Below are positions 5,871 through 12,816 of a stretch of 12,816 nt of DNA, in pieces. A model generated the notes under the pieces. The model worked only from the letters and a program-made list of their open reading frames with translations. It made no database searches and was not told the DNA's origin. The first letter of the stretch is position 1. Every line of letters starts with the position of its first letter. This DNA comes from an uncultured Succinivibrio sp. GTDB lineage: Bacteria; Pseudomonadota; Gammaproteobacteria; Enterobacterales; Succinivibrionaceae. The translations under genes were made by a program, and so were the position numbers. Location of the stretch: the NCBI GenBank assembly GCA_900770725.1, contig CAAGLL010000079.1, positions 1 to 12,816 on the forward strand. Direction: 5' to 3'.

Positions 5871-7770
5871 TTGATGAAAGCCTTTTCTCTGTCTGGATGC
5901 GGTCGAAAGTCTTTGCAAAGGGGCGGTTGGCGCGGAGCGTCCCCGGGAGGCTGCGCGCGTCGCGCAGCGCCGCGGCGGCTGTCGCATAGTCGCCGGTCAC
6001 CAGCACGTACCAGGGCCTGCCCTCGCGGGTGGTCTCGTAGATCCAGTAGCGCCCGGACACCGCCGCGGAGGCCTGCACGACCTGGTCGCGGCTGCGCCCT
6101 GCTATGACCTGCAGGCTGTAGTGGTTCGGATCCTTGGCGTCAAGCTCGGCCGAAGCGCCGGGCACCCCGCCGCCGTACCTGTAGGGGCGCGCCGTGCCGC
6201 GGGACGCGCTGCGGCGCTGCGTCTTGCCCTGGGCCTTGCCGGGCTGGGCCTTGGCAGGCTGGTCGTCAAGGGCGGCTGCAGCGCGATCGGCGATGGCCTT
6301 GGCCTTCGCCTGCTCGGCAGCCGCGGCCTCGGCCTCGGCCTGATGCTCCTGCGCGTACTTCAAGTCGGCCTCGCGCTTCTCCTCGGCCTCCTTTGCAAGC
6401 GTGGCATCCTCTTTTGCGATGTCATCCTGGCGCAGGGAGTTGTCAGCGCGCGAAAGCGTGCCGTCAGAGGCCTTGCCTGCGTCCGCGGCGCCATTATTTG
6501 CCGGGGCGGCGTCCTTTACTTCAGATCCTCCCACTCCGCGTCGGGGTAAGCCCGGATCTTTTCCTGATCCGGCCTCGCTGTTCTCGATCTTCTCGAGCGT
6601 GTCGCCACGTAGTGTCACGGAATTCCTTGAAGTCTGATCAGGGGTCTTGGCCTCGATGCCCTCGCCCACGTCCTGAAGCAGCGCGCCGTCATCCTTCTGG
6701 GCGACGTCGGCAGTCCCCTTGGGGGCGCTCTCGTCGACCTTGATGTCGCCTACGGCCGGCTTCGAGGTGCGCAGCGGATTGGCCTCGGCGCTGGCATCGG
6801 CGGCGCCCTCATTGGAGCTGCCGCCCTGCGAGGCATCGCCCTGCTGCTGCGCTCCGCCCTTGGCTGCGGCGCTGCCGGAGGCGGCCGAGCCCTGCTGGGA
6901 CACCTGCTGCGTAACCTCCTCGGTCTGCGCCCCGTCCTTGCTCCCGAAGATGCTCGAGAGGAAGCCGGTGCCCATGAAGAGCGGAACCATGCACGCGAGC
7001 ACGATGACCACGCACACGATCGTTATGAAGATTCCCGCGCCGTGCTTCCGGCGCTCCCCACCGGGCTCGCCGCCCGTGCCGGGCATGCTGCCCGATGCAT
7101 TCTTAGGATCTGCCATGAGGTTCTCCGTCTGTCTGATCACTGCACCTATATTACCCTTGCACTGCCCGAGCACAACGGCAAGCGCCGGCATCACGGCGCT
7201 GAAAACGTCCGAAAGCCCCGCCCTCTCATAGAGGCCGTGCGCGACCTCGAGGCTCTGCGCCTGGGTGAGCGCGGGCATCGGGAACTCCTCCATCTTGGCG
7301 ATGCGGGTCTCACGCACCGCCTGCGCCGCCCAGAGCGGGTGGCAGGCGGCGAGGAAGGCGAACCTGCCGGTGCCCGAGACCTGCATGCACAGCGTCTCAA
7401 GCTCCGAGAAGAAGCCCGAGACCGCCTTGTCGATGTCGTCGGCGATGACGAGGATCTTGCGCCTCCCCGGGATCGGCACCTTGCGCAGGTTGTCAGGGAG
7501 GTTCAACGAGAGGTCCCACTTGCTCCCAGGCAGCAGCTGCTGGAGGAAGAGCTCGCGCAGCTGCCTTGGGTCCTGATCGCGCGTGCAGGGCAGGAAGATG
7601 GTCTGGTAGCGCGGCTCGAGCATGGACGAGACCTGCTCGCATTCCGTGGTGCGCCCGCTGCCGCTGTCGCCTGAAAGCAGCACGAACTTGCCCTCGGCGT
7701 CCAGGGCGTTTGCGACCTTCGAGGCGAACTGCGCCTCGATGGTGGAGATGACGGCGCTGCTGTCAGCCAC
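5860..7770 (-). CDS. damX: DamX-like septal protein: ATPase domain, membrane segment and SPOR domain
   Basis: The 636-residue protein is longer than E. coli DamX (428). The N-terminal domain (about 10-220) is AAA/ATPase-like, with a Walker A-type GDSGSGRT at 34-41 and a Walker B-like KILVIADDID at 105-114. A single membrane segment (about 246-268, FITIVCVVIVLACMVPLFMG) follows. Next is a long Ser/Gly/Ala/Gln-rich periplasmic linker containing a charged, probably helical Lys/Glu/Ala stretch (about 450-500). The C-terminal SPOR domain (about 553-630) contains HYSLQVIAG, YWIYETTREGRPWYVLVTGDY and a NRPFAKTFDRIQ tail close to E. coli DamX. SPOR domains bind denuded septal peptidoglycan, so the protein probably acts at the division site. 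The start is GTG at 7768-7770, preceded by AAGGAAGGG inside aroB; the genes overlap by 8 nt. The Walker A lysine is arginine here. Confidence 0.88.
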   Translation of the reverse strand: MADSSAVISTIEAQFASKVANALDAEGKFVLLSGDSGSGRTTECEQVSSMLEPRYQTIFLPCTRDQDPRQLRELFLQQLLPGSKWDLSLNLPDNLRKVPIPGRRKILVIADDIDKAVSGFFSELETLCMQVSGTGRFAFLAACHPLWAAQAVRETRIAKMEEFPMPALTQAQSLEVAHGLYERAGLSDVFSAVMPALAVVLGQCKGNIGAVIRQTENLMADPKNASGSMPGTGGEPGGERRKHGAGIFITIVCVVIVLACMVPLFMGTGFLSSIFGSKDGAQTEEVTQQVSQQGSAASGSAAAKGGAQQQGDASQGGSSNEGAADASAEANPLRTSKPAVGDIKVDESAPKGTADVAQKDDGALLQDVGEGIEAKTPDQTSRNSVTLRGDTLEKIENSEAGSGKDPGLPRRGVGGSEVKDAAPANNGAADAGKASDGTLSRADNSLRQDDIAKEDATLAKEAEEKREADLKYAQEHQAEAEAAAAEQAKAKAIADRAAAALDDQPAKAQPGKAQGKTQRRSASRGTARPYRYGGGVPGASAELDAKDPNHYSLQVIAGRSRDQVVQASAAVSGRYWIYETTREGRPWYVLVTGDYATAAAALRDARSLPGTLRANRPFAKTFDRIQTEKRLSSNGR

Positions 7771-8872
7771 GCTGCCCTTCCTTGAGCGAGGCGATGATGC
7801 CCCGCGCCTCGTCGTCCGAGACGTCCGAGTATACGGCAGCCTGCCCGAAGCGCTTTAGGAGCACGTAGCGGATGGAGCCGTGGCGCACCTTCTTGTCGTG
7901 GCGCATGAGCCTTATGAAGTCGTCAGGGCCCATGCTCTCTGGGATCTCGGTTGGAAGATGGCAGGCCTTTATGAGGGCCTTGAGCCTTGAGAACTCCTCA
8001 TGTGTGATGTAGCCGCGCCTCTCGGAGAGGGCGCCTGCGATGACCATGCCAAGGCCCACGCCCTCGCCGTGCAGCCAGGTGCCAAAGCCCAGGAAGGCCT
8101 CGATGGCGTGCCCGAAGGTGTGGCCGAAGTTCAAGATGGCCCTGACGCCGCCCTCGCGCTCGTCGCGCGAGACCACGTCGGCCTTGACCTCGCAGCACCT
8201 GCCCACGATGTGGGTGAGCACTTCAGGATCGTGCTCGAAGACCTTGTGGCAGTTCTGCTCTAGGTAGCTGAAGAAATCCGTGTCGCAGATGGCGGCGGTC
8301 TTGATGATCTCGCCCATGCCCGCCGCTATCTCGCGCTCAGGCAGGGTCCTCAGGGTCGAGAGATCGGCCACGACCGCCTTGGGCTGGTGGAAGGCGCCCA
8401 CCATGTTCTTGCCAAGCGGGTGGTTGATGGCGGTCTTGCCGCCGACCGAGGAGTCGACCATCGCAAGGAGCGTGGTCGGAAGCTGGATGAAGGGCACGCC
8501 GCGCTGGTAGCAGGCGGCGGCAAAGCCCGCCATGTCGCCCACCACGCCGCCGCCCAGGGCGGCCACCGCGCAGTCGCGGCCGAAGCCCGACTCGAGGAGC
8601 GCGGTTAGGATCTGCATCCAGGACTCGGCGGTCTTGTACTTCTCGCCGTCTTTTAGCACGCAGGACCTGGCCTTGAAGCCTGCATTCTCAAGCGATCTTG
8701 CCGCCTGCTCCAGGTAGAGCGGCCCCACGGTGTCGTTGGTGACCACCATGATGTCGGTGCGGTCGCCGAGCGCCTTGCGCGCCTCGGCGCCGGCATCGAC
8801 CTCGCTGCCGCTTCCAATTACGATCGGATACGAACGGTCGCCCAAGCCGACCACGATTGTGCGAGCACTCAC
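7763..8872 (-). CDS. aroB: 3-dehydroquinate synthase
   Basis: AroB converts DAHP to 3-dehydroquinate, the second step of the shikimate pathway, using NAD and a divalent metal. The 369-residue protein (E. coli 362) shows the NAD-binding GGGVVGDMAGFAAA at 107-120, LPTTLLAMVDSSVGGKTAIN, KNMVGAFHQP, the metal-site region GMGEIIK with Glu188, and NFGHTFGHAIE with conserved histidines. I chose the GTG at 8870-8872 because it makes a GTGA overlap with the aroK stop and the family N-terminus (TIVVGLGDRSYPIVIG) follows at once; the longer frame back to 8929 is only aroK read in another frame. It overlaps damX by 8 nt downstream. Adjacency to aroK supports the assignment. Confidence 0.97.
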   Translation of the reverse strand: MSARTIVVGLGDRSYPIVIGSGSEVDAGAEARKALGDRTDIMVVTNDTVGPLYLEQAARSLENAGFKARSCVLKDGEKYKTAESWMQILTALLESGFGRDCAVAALGGGVVGDMAGFAAACYQRGVPFIQLPTTLLAMVDSSVGGKTAINHPLGKNMVGAFHQPKAVVADLSTLRTLPEREIAAGMGEIIKTAAICDTDFFSYLEQNCHKVFEHDPEVLTHIVGRCCEVKADVVSRDEREGGVRAILNFGHTFGHAIEAFLGFGTWLHGEGVGLGMVIAGALSERRGYITHEEFSRLKALIKACHLPTEIPESMGPDDFIRLMRHDKKVRHGSIRYVLLKRFGQAAVYSDVSDDEARGIIASLKEGQRG

Positions 8873-9408
8873 AGCTGCCCCCTGTCCTTGTCCAGTTCCT
8901 TCAAGCGCTTGCGGATCTCCGCCACGCACGCTCGCACGCCCAGGCGGCCGCTGTCGATGATGATATCCCCGATCTGGCGGTACAGCGGGTCGCGGTAGGC
9001 GAAAATCTCCGCCAGCCTGCCCCGCCGGTCCTCGGTTGCGATCATCGGGCGGTTCTGATCGTGCATGGTCCGCGCGTACTGCGCCTCGACGTCGGCGCGC
9101 AGGTAGACGACCACGCCCGCGCCCTTTAGGATCTCGAGGTTCTCGGGCGTGACGACCACGCCGCCGCCGGTGGCGATGACCGCCTCGAAGTTCAGCGAGT
9201 CCTTGAGGATCTCGGTCTCGCGGCGGCGGAAGCCCGCCTCGCCTTCGCGCTTGAAGATCTCCGGGATGGACATGCCGCTCTTCATGACTATGCGATCATC
9301 GAGATCGATGAACGGCTTGCCGAGGACCAGCGCCAGGCTCCTGCCCACGCTGGTCTTGCCCGCTCCCATGGGCCCCACCAGGTAAACCCTCAAGAAGCGC
9401 TCGGACAT
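8869..9408 (-). CDS. aroK: Shikimate kinase I
   Basis: AroK phosphorylates shikimate at the 3-hydroxyl using ATP. The 179-residue protein (E. coli 173) has Walker A GPMGAGKT at 12-19, the shikimate-binding DLDDRI (Asp37), GFRRRE (Arg61) and TGGGVV (81-83), and the lid arginine in NRPM (Arg120), plus Arg139 in AYRDPLY. The ATG at 9408 is preceded by GGGAGGG at good spacing; the frame is open further upstream to 9474 but without homology. It is the first gene of the leftward cluster and overlaps aroB by 4 nt. The GPMGAGKT form matches AroK of other gammaproteobacteria. Confidence 0.97.
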   Translation of the reverse strand: MSERFLRVYLVGPMGAGKTSVGRSLALVLGKPFIDLDDRIVMKSGMSIPEIFKREGEAGFRRRETEILKDSLNFEAVIATGGGVVVTPENLEILKGAGVVVYLRADVEAQYARTMHDQNRPMIATEDRRGRLAEIFAYRDPLYRQIGDIIIDSGRLGVRACVAEIRKRLKELDKDRGQL

Positions 9409-9581
9409 GTTCCCTCCCAAGGCGCAGGGCGCCCTTGCCAAATGGTAAAATGACCGGATTGCGGCATCTGCCATCGCTCACGGCAGGCCGCCCGATTTTT
9501 CAATAATATCATTAACAGGCTGCGGCCACCCCTGCCCTGCTTTGGCATGGAGGCTGCAGCGCGCGGGCCCGCCCGCGATGG
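9409..9581. promoter_or_regulatory. Divergent intergenic region between aroK and mrcA
   Basis: These 173 nt separate aroK (leftward) and mrcA (rightward) and must carry promoters for both. The only AT-rich patch is at about 9496-9516 (TTTTTCAATAATATCATTAA), which contains -10-like hexamers on both strands (TATTAT on minus, AATAAT or TATCAT on plus). No clear -35 partners are visible. In E. coli the hofMNOPQ genes occupy this position; no trace of them is seen here. Confidence 0.4.
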
Positions 9582-12137
9582 ATGTGCGCTTTGACTTTGA
9601 GAAAACTGCTAGGTTCAGTCTTCTGGGCCGGCCTGTTCATGGGTGCGGTGTCCTCGGCCGCGGCTGCCGGATTCTATTACAAGGCCCTAGGCGATCTGCC
9701 CGACGTCACGGAGCTCAAGACCGTGACCTTCGAGACTCCGATGCAGATCTTCACCTCAGACGGCAAGCTCATCGGCGAGTTCGGCGAGGCCAAGAGGATC
9801 CCGGTGCCGCTTGACGCCATACCGCTCAAGCTCAGGCAGGCCTTCCTTGCGATCGAGGACAGCCGCTTCTACGAGCACTCGGGCATCGACCCGATCGGCA
9901 TCCTGCGCGCCGTCGCCGTCGCGGTCGGCAACTCGGGCAACGCCACCCAGGGCGCCTCGACCATCACCCAGCAGGTGGCCAGGAACTTCTTCCTGACCCG
10001 CGAGAAGACCATCAAGCGCAAGCTCAAGGAGATGTTCATCTCGCTGCGCATCGAGCAGATCCTGACAAAAGACGAGATCTTCGAGCTCTACCTGAACAAG
10101 ATAGCCTTAGGCCACAACGCCTACGGCGTCGCGGCGGCCGCGCAGATCTACTACGGCAAGGAGCTCAAGGACCTGACGCTGGGCGAAATGGCTACCATCG
10201 CGGGATTGCCCAAGGCTCCGTCGAACCTCAACCCGATCTCAAACCCCGAGCGCTCGCGCGACCGCCGCGCGGTCGTGCTCTCGCGCATGGTGGACCAGGG
10301 CTACATCACCAAGGCCGAGGCCGACGCGGCCAACGCCGAACCCTACAAGGCGGTGAAGCACGGCGCCCCGCTTGAGGCCTACGCCCCCTACGTCGCCGAG
10401 AACGCCCGCCAGTTCGCGCTCGACACCTTCGGGGAGAGCGCCTATACCGACGGCCTCAAGATCTTCACCACCGTGAACTCCGCGCGCGCCGAGGCGGCGC
10501 ACCTTGCGGTGTTCAAGGGCGTGACCGCCTACGACCACCGCCACGGCTACCGCGGGCCCGCGGGCAACGTCCACGAGATAAAGGGCTTCGTGGACAACCA
10601 GGACGGGCGCGACCACGTGCTGCGCGGCTACGACCGCTACCACTACATCTTCCCGGCGATCGTCGCATCGCTTGACGACAAGGCGAAGACCGCCTCCATC
10701 ATCAAGCTAGGCGGCGCGACAGGGACGATCGCCTGGGACAACATGAAGTGGGCCTCGGCCTTCAAGACCGACCGCTCGCAGGGGCCGGCCCCGCGCAAGC
10801 CCTCTGACATCATGCGCCAGGGCGACATCATCTTCTACTACAAGGCAGACTCCGGCGCCGACGTGCTCACCCAGCTGCCCGAGGTCGAGTCGGCGCTCGT
10901 GGCGCTGAACCCCTATGACGGCGGCATCGAGGCCCTGGTTGGCGGATTTGACTTCGAGAAGAGCAAGTTCGACCGCACCACCCAGGCCAAGCGCCAGGTC
11001 GGTTCGAACTTCAAGCCGTTCCTCTACTCCTCGGCCGTGGCCAAGGGGATCTCCATAAACTCGCTGTTCATGGACGAGCCCATCAGGACCTGGGACCCGG
11101 GCTCGCGAACCTGGTGGGAGCCCAAGAACACTCCCAACCGCTACGACGGCATCATGACGCTGCGCGAGGGCCTGGCCCGCTCGAAGAACATGGTGTCGGT
11201 GCGCCTCATAAGGCAGGTGGGCGTGCACAACGCGGTGACCCACATCCAGAAGTTCGGCTTCGACATCCCGAGGTCCCAGCAGGTCGAGTCGATGGCCCTG
11301 GGCACCGTCGAGGTCACCCCGCTTGACCTCGTGACCGGCTACGCCACCTTCTCAAACGGCGGTTACAAGATCACACCCTACCTCATCACCAAGGTGCTCA
11401 AGGACGGGAAGGTGATCTACGAGGCCAAGTCCAAGCGCGCCGATCCCAGCGCGCCCGACCGCGTCATCAACAGCATCGACCTCGCCTACGACGACAGCGT
11501 GCCTGAGAACCCGGACCTCGCGCCCCAGGTGCTCTCCCACGGCAACGCCTACATCGTCGCCGACATGATGCGCTCGGTGATCTACGGCGGCGAGGGCGTC
11601 ACCGGCCCCTACTGGGGCACCGGCGGCAGGGCCCAGGCCATCACGAAGCGCACCGATCTGCACGGCAAGACCGGCACCACCAACGACGTCCACGACGCCT
11701 GGTTCTCAGGCTTCAACACCAATTTAGTGGCAACGTCCTGGATGGGCTTTGACACCGACCGCGACCTGGGCTACTCGGCAACCCAGGGCCCAGAGGGCGG
11801 CGCGTACTCGGCGCTGCCGGTGTGGGCGGAGTTCTTCAAGCGCGCCGAGGAAGGCGTGCCGCAGACTCCCATGCCCAAGCCACTGGACATCATGCAGTGC
11901 ACCAACCAGGGCATCACCGACATCTGCCTTAAGGGATCGGAGGCGGTCTCAGAAGGCGGCGTCGACGACGGCCTGGTGGGCGATGACGGCACTGTGAGCG
12001 GTGGGGCATCCCCGTCAGGCAGCGCGCCTGCGGGCGACGGAAGCGCCCAGCCTTCAGGCGATGGCCAGGCCCCGGCTCCAGCACCCAGCAAGGGCAACAG
12101 CAGCGACACCGGCACGGGGTCTGACGACATCTTCTGA
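9582..12137 (+). CDS. mrcA: Penicillin-binding protein 1A (bifunctional transglycosylase/transpeptidase)
   Basis: PBP1A polymerises glycan strands from lipid II and cross-links peptides in the periplasm. At 851 residues it matches E. coli PBP1A (850). An N-terminal membrane anchor (about 9-30) is followed by the GT51 domain with catalytic Glu92 in IEDSRFYEHSG, GASTITQQVARNFFL, KRKLKEM and FELYLNKIALG. A central insert (about 290-430) corresponds to the OB-like domain of PBP1A. The transpeptidase domain has SNFK with Ser475, SKN at 534-536 and KTGTT with Lys696. The C-terminal 55 or so residues are rich in Ser, Gly, Pro, Ala and Asp. The ATG at 9582 lacks a good nearby ribosome binding site; TTG codons at residues 4 and 6 are possible alternatives. 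It reads away from aroK and ends 24 nt before a strong terminator. Confidence 0.96.
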   Translation: MCALTLRKLLGSVFWAGLFMGAVSSAAAAGFYYKALGDLPDVTELKTVTFETPMQIFTSDGKLIGEFGEAKRIPVPLDAIPLKLRQAFLAIEDSRFYEHSGIDPIGILRAVAVAVGNSGNATQGASTITQQVARNFFLTREKTIKRKLKEMFISLRIEQILTKDEIFELYLNKIALGHNAYGVAAAAQIYYGKELKDLTLGEMATIAGLPKAPSNLNPISNPERSRDRRAVVLSRMVDQGYITKAEADAANAEPYKAVKHGAPLEAYAPYVAENARQFALDTFGESAYTDGLKIFTTVNSARAEAAHLAVFKGVTAYDHRHGYRGPAGNVHEIKGFVDNQDGRDHVLRGYDRYHYIFPAIVASLDDKAKTASIIKLGGATGTIAWDNMKWASAFKTDRSQGPAPRKPSDIMRQGDIIFYYKADSGADVLTQLPEVESALVALNPYDGGIEALVGGFDFEKSKFDRTTQAKRQVGSNFKPFLYSSAVAKGISINSLFMDEPIRTWDPGSRTWWEPKNTPNRYDGIMTLREGLARSKNMVSVRLIRQVGVHNAVTHIQKFGFDIPRSQQVESMALGTVEVTPLDLVTGYATFSNGGYKITPYLITKVLKDGKVIYEAKSKRADPSAPDRVINSIDLAYDDSVPENPDLAPQVLSHGNAYIVADMMRSVIYGGEGVTGPYWGTGGRAQAITKRTDLHGKTGTTNDVHDAWFSGFNTNLVATSWMGFDTDRDLGYSATQGPEGGAYSALPVWAEFFKRAEEGVPQTPMPKPLDIMQCTNQGITDICLKGSEAVSEGGVDDGLVGDDGTVSGGASPSGSAPAGDGSAQPSGDGQAPAPAPSKGNSSDTGTGSDDIF

Positions 12138-12161
12138 CGAAGGCTCAGAGCCAAATACGCG

Positions 12162-12198
12162 CGCGCCCGGCTGGGAGGCCTGCCGGGCGCGTTTTTTT
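12162..12198 (+). terminator. Intrinsic terminator of mrcA
   Basis: CGCGCCCGGC (12162-12171) pairs perfectly with GCCGGGCGCG (12182-12191) around a 10-nt loop, followed by seven T residues (12192-12198). It lies 24 nt after the mrcA stop. Confidence 0.93.
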
Positions 12199-12210
12199 AC
12201 AGATATGGCG

Positions 12211-12510
12211 CTAGTCGGACGTCGTCATGTAGTCGTACATCGACCGCTCGACCGGGCGGTCGAGCGTCCACTCGAGCTCGACTATTGGATTGCCATTGGC
12301 GTCAGTGGTGTTCTTCGAGTTCTTGAATCTCATGTCGCCGAGGAAGTAGAAGTTCTTGCCCTCGCTGCCATTGCCCGAGGTGCTCTTGCGCATGAAGAGC
12401 CCCACGCGCACGCCGTTTTTGGCAGACTCGCGCATCCGCTTCACGTCAGGCGATTCCGTGGTCCTTTTGTTCTTTACGGCGACCAAACCATGCCGATCTG
12501 GATCACGGTT
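12211..12510 (-). pseudogene. C-terminal remnant of a DUF3427-type domain protein (helicase-associated)
   Basis: The minus-strand frame is open from an in-frame TAA at 12511-12513 down to a TAG at 12211-12213, about 99 codons. The translated part around VRVGLFMRKSTSG, GKNFYFLGDMRF and NPIVELEWTLDRPVERSMYDY resembles, from memory, the end of DUF3427 domains (pattern: LFVRE..., YLG, P.I.W.L..PV...Y). That domain usually sits at the C-terminus of large superfamily II helicase/nuclease-like proteins, often in defence or mobile regions. No ATG start with a ribosome binding site is present; only a TTG at 12486 could start it. The conserved WQSQN-type lead-in seems replaced by unrelated residues. 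I infer a truncated 5'-less fragment. It could instead be an unrelated short hypothetical gene. It converges on mrcA. Confidence 0.5.
12245..12266. repeat. Perfect 10-bp inverted repeat inside the remnant
   Basis: CGCTCGACCG (12245-12254) and CGGTCGAGCG (12257-12266) are exact reverse complements separated by GG. It lies in sequence that reads LDRPVERS on the minus strand. It could be a chance result of GC-rich codon use or a binding or hairpin site; nothing else in the sequence decides. Confidence 0.6.
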
Positions 12511-12677
12511 TTAAGCCGCACGCGTTTTAACAACCATCCCGCAGCTTAGCCTGCCGGGCGTTCTTTGAAATCTTGTTCGGAAATGTGAGGGACTGGCGCC
12601 TTGACTGGCTTGGCGTCGCTGGCTTGATGTAAATTGGCGGGCTGGGGAGCCTTGGCTCAGGCGCTGCCGCCTTCAGG
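12511..12677. other. Stretch without a recognisable gene
   Basis: These 167 nt between the DUF3427-like remnant and the partial gene at the right edge show short open frames on both strands (a Lys/Pro-rich one on minus, a Trp-containing one on plus) but none with a start signal or recognised similarity. Two small hairpins (GAGCC-TT-GGCTC at 12647-12658, and AGGCG pairing with CGCCT at 12659-12672) lie just past the stop of the edge gene, but no T-run follows. Confidence 0.5.
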
Positions 12678-12816
12678 CTAGGCGGAGAAGTATTCGAGGA
12701 TGCACTCGACCGCCAGCAGCATGTCGTCCGCCAGCAGGTCTGTCGTGGCCTTGTACGAAAGGAGCCTGGCGCGCCTCTTCGTCTCCCCGCTGCGGAATTT
12801 CGTCATGCGCATGCCC
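12678..12816 (-). CDS. 3' end of an unrecognised gene running off the right edge
   Basis: On the minus strand the frame is open from the right edge to a TAG at 12678-12680, giving 45 residues. The visible tail includes MTKFRSGETKRRARLLSYK and ends LLADDMLLAVECILEYFSA. It has a basic then acidic/hydrophobic layout with a likely C-terminal helix. I do not recognise the family. Two ATG codons near the edge could be internal methionines or starts of a very short gene; no ribosome binding site can be seen within the window. The short length makes a chance open frame possible. Confidence 0.35.
   Translation of the reverse strand, partial: GMRMTKFRSGETKRRARLLSYKATTDLLADDMLLAVECILEYFSA

Noticed and set aside
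5871..5987. N-terminal extension of rpe (open frame to 5987)
   Set aside because: It overlaps the SPOR domain of damX in another frame; the family N-terminus starts at 5870.
6719..7231. Plus-strand open frame of 170 codons inside damX
   Set aside because: It is the antisense shadow of the damX linker and membrane region, Ser/Pro-rich, with no homology or start signal.
12001..12549. Plus-strand open frame of 182 codons across the end of mrcA and its terminator
   Set aside because: It runs through the mrcA tail in another frame and through the terminator hairpin, and shows no recognisable domain.
1..12816. CRISPR array, tRNA or rRNA genes
   Set aside because: No regularly spaced repeats, and no cloverleaf-like or rRNA-like segments were seen on either strand.

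Overview
The window is GC-rich, densely coding bacterial chromosome. Its core is the gammaproteobacterial shikimate/cell-envelope neighbourhood: a leftward run of genes aroK-aroB-damX-rpe-gph-trpS, with mrcA (PBP1A) reading the other way from aroK. The same order of these genes occurs in Escherichia coli and relatives, so the host is a gammaproteobacterium. Two departures from the E. coli layout stand out. No dam methylase gene lies between damX and rpe, where the two genes overlap. No pilus-assembly/DNA-uptake genes (hofMNOPQ/pilMNOPQ) lie between mrcA and aroK. I cannot name the genus from this sequence.

Left part (1-3350): the 3' part of a dihydroorotase gene, then a TRAP-type solute-binding protein gene (dctP) split by a complete 1420-bp ISAzo13-family insertion sequence. 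The IS has 18-bp terminal inverted repeats with one mismatch, a 3-bp TAA target duplication and an intact DDE transposase. Removing the IS and one TAA copy on paper restores an uninterrupted 328-codon dctP. The insertion therefore looks recent and simple. A hairpin terminator follows dctP.

Middle part (3353-9408, all minus strand): five genes packed by 4-11 nt overlaps (aroK/aroB, aroB/damX, damX/rpe, rpe/gph), followed after 146 nt by trpS, which has its own leader with a strong hairpin. AroK and AroB are shikimate-pathway enzymes, DamX is a membrane-anchored SPOR-domain septal protein, Rpe belongs to the pentose phosphate pathway, Gph detoxifies phosphoglycolate and TrpS charges tRNA-Trp.

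Right part (9409-12816): a divergent intergenic region, then mrcA encoding a full-length bifunctional class A penicillin-binding protein with an unusual Ser/Gly/Pro/Ala-rich tail, closed by a textbook intrinsic terminator. Beyond it the sequence becomes accessory in character. It holds a 5'-less remnant resembling the C-terminal DUF3427-type domain of helicase-like proteins, a short stretch without recognisable genes, and the 3' end of an unrecognised gene running off the right edge.

I found no CRISPR array, tRNA or rRNA, and no convincing new multi-gene system. The most noteworthy items are the IS-split dctP, the repeated TGTCAC half-sites at the IS left end, the DamX ATPase domain with arginine in place of the Walker A lysine, the missing dam, and the decayed accessory region downstream of mrcA.
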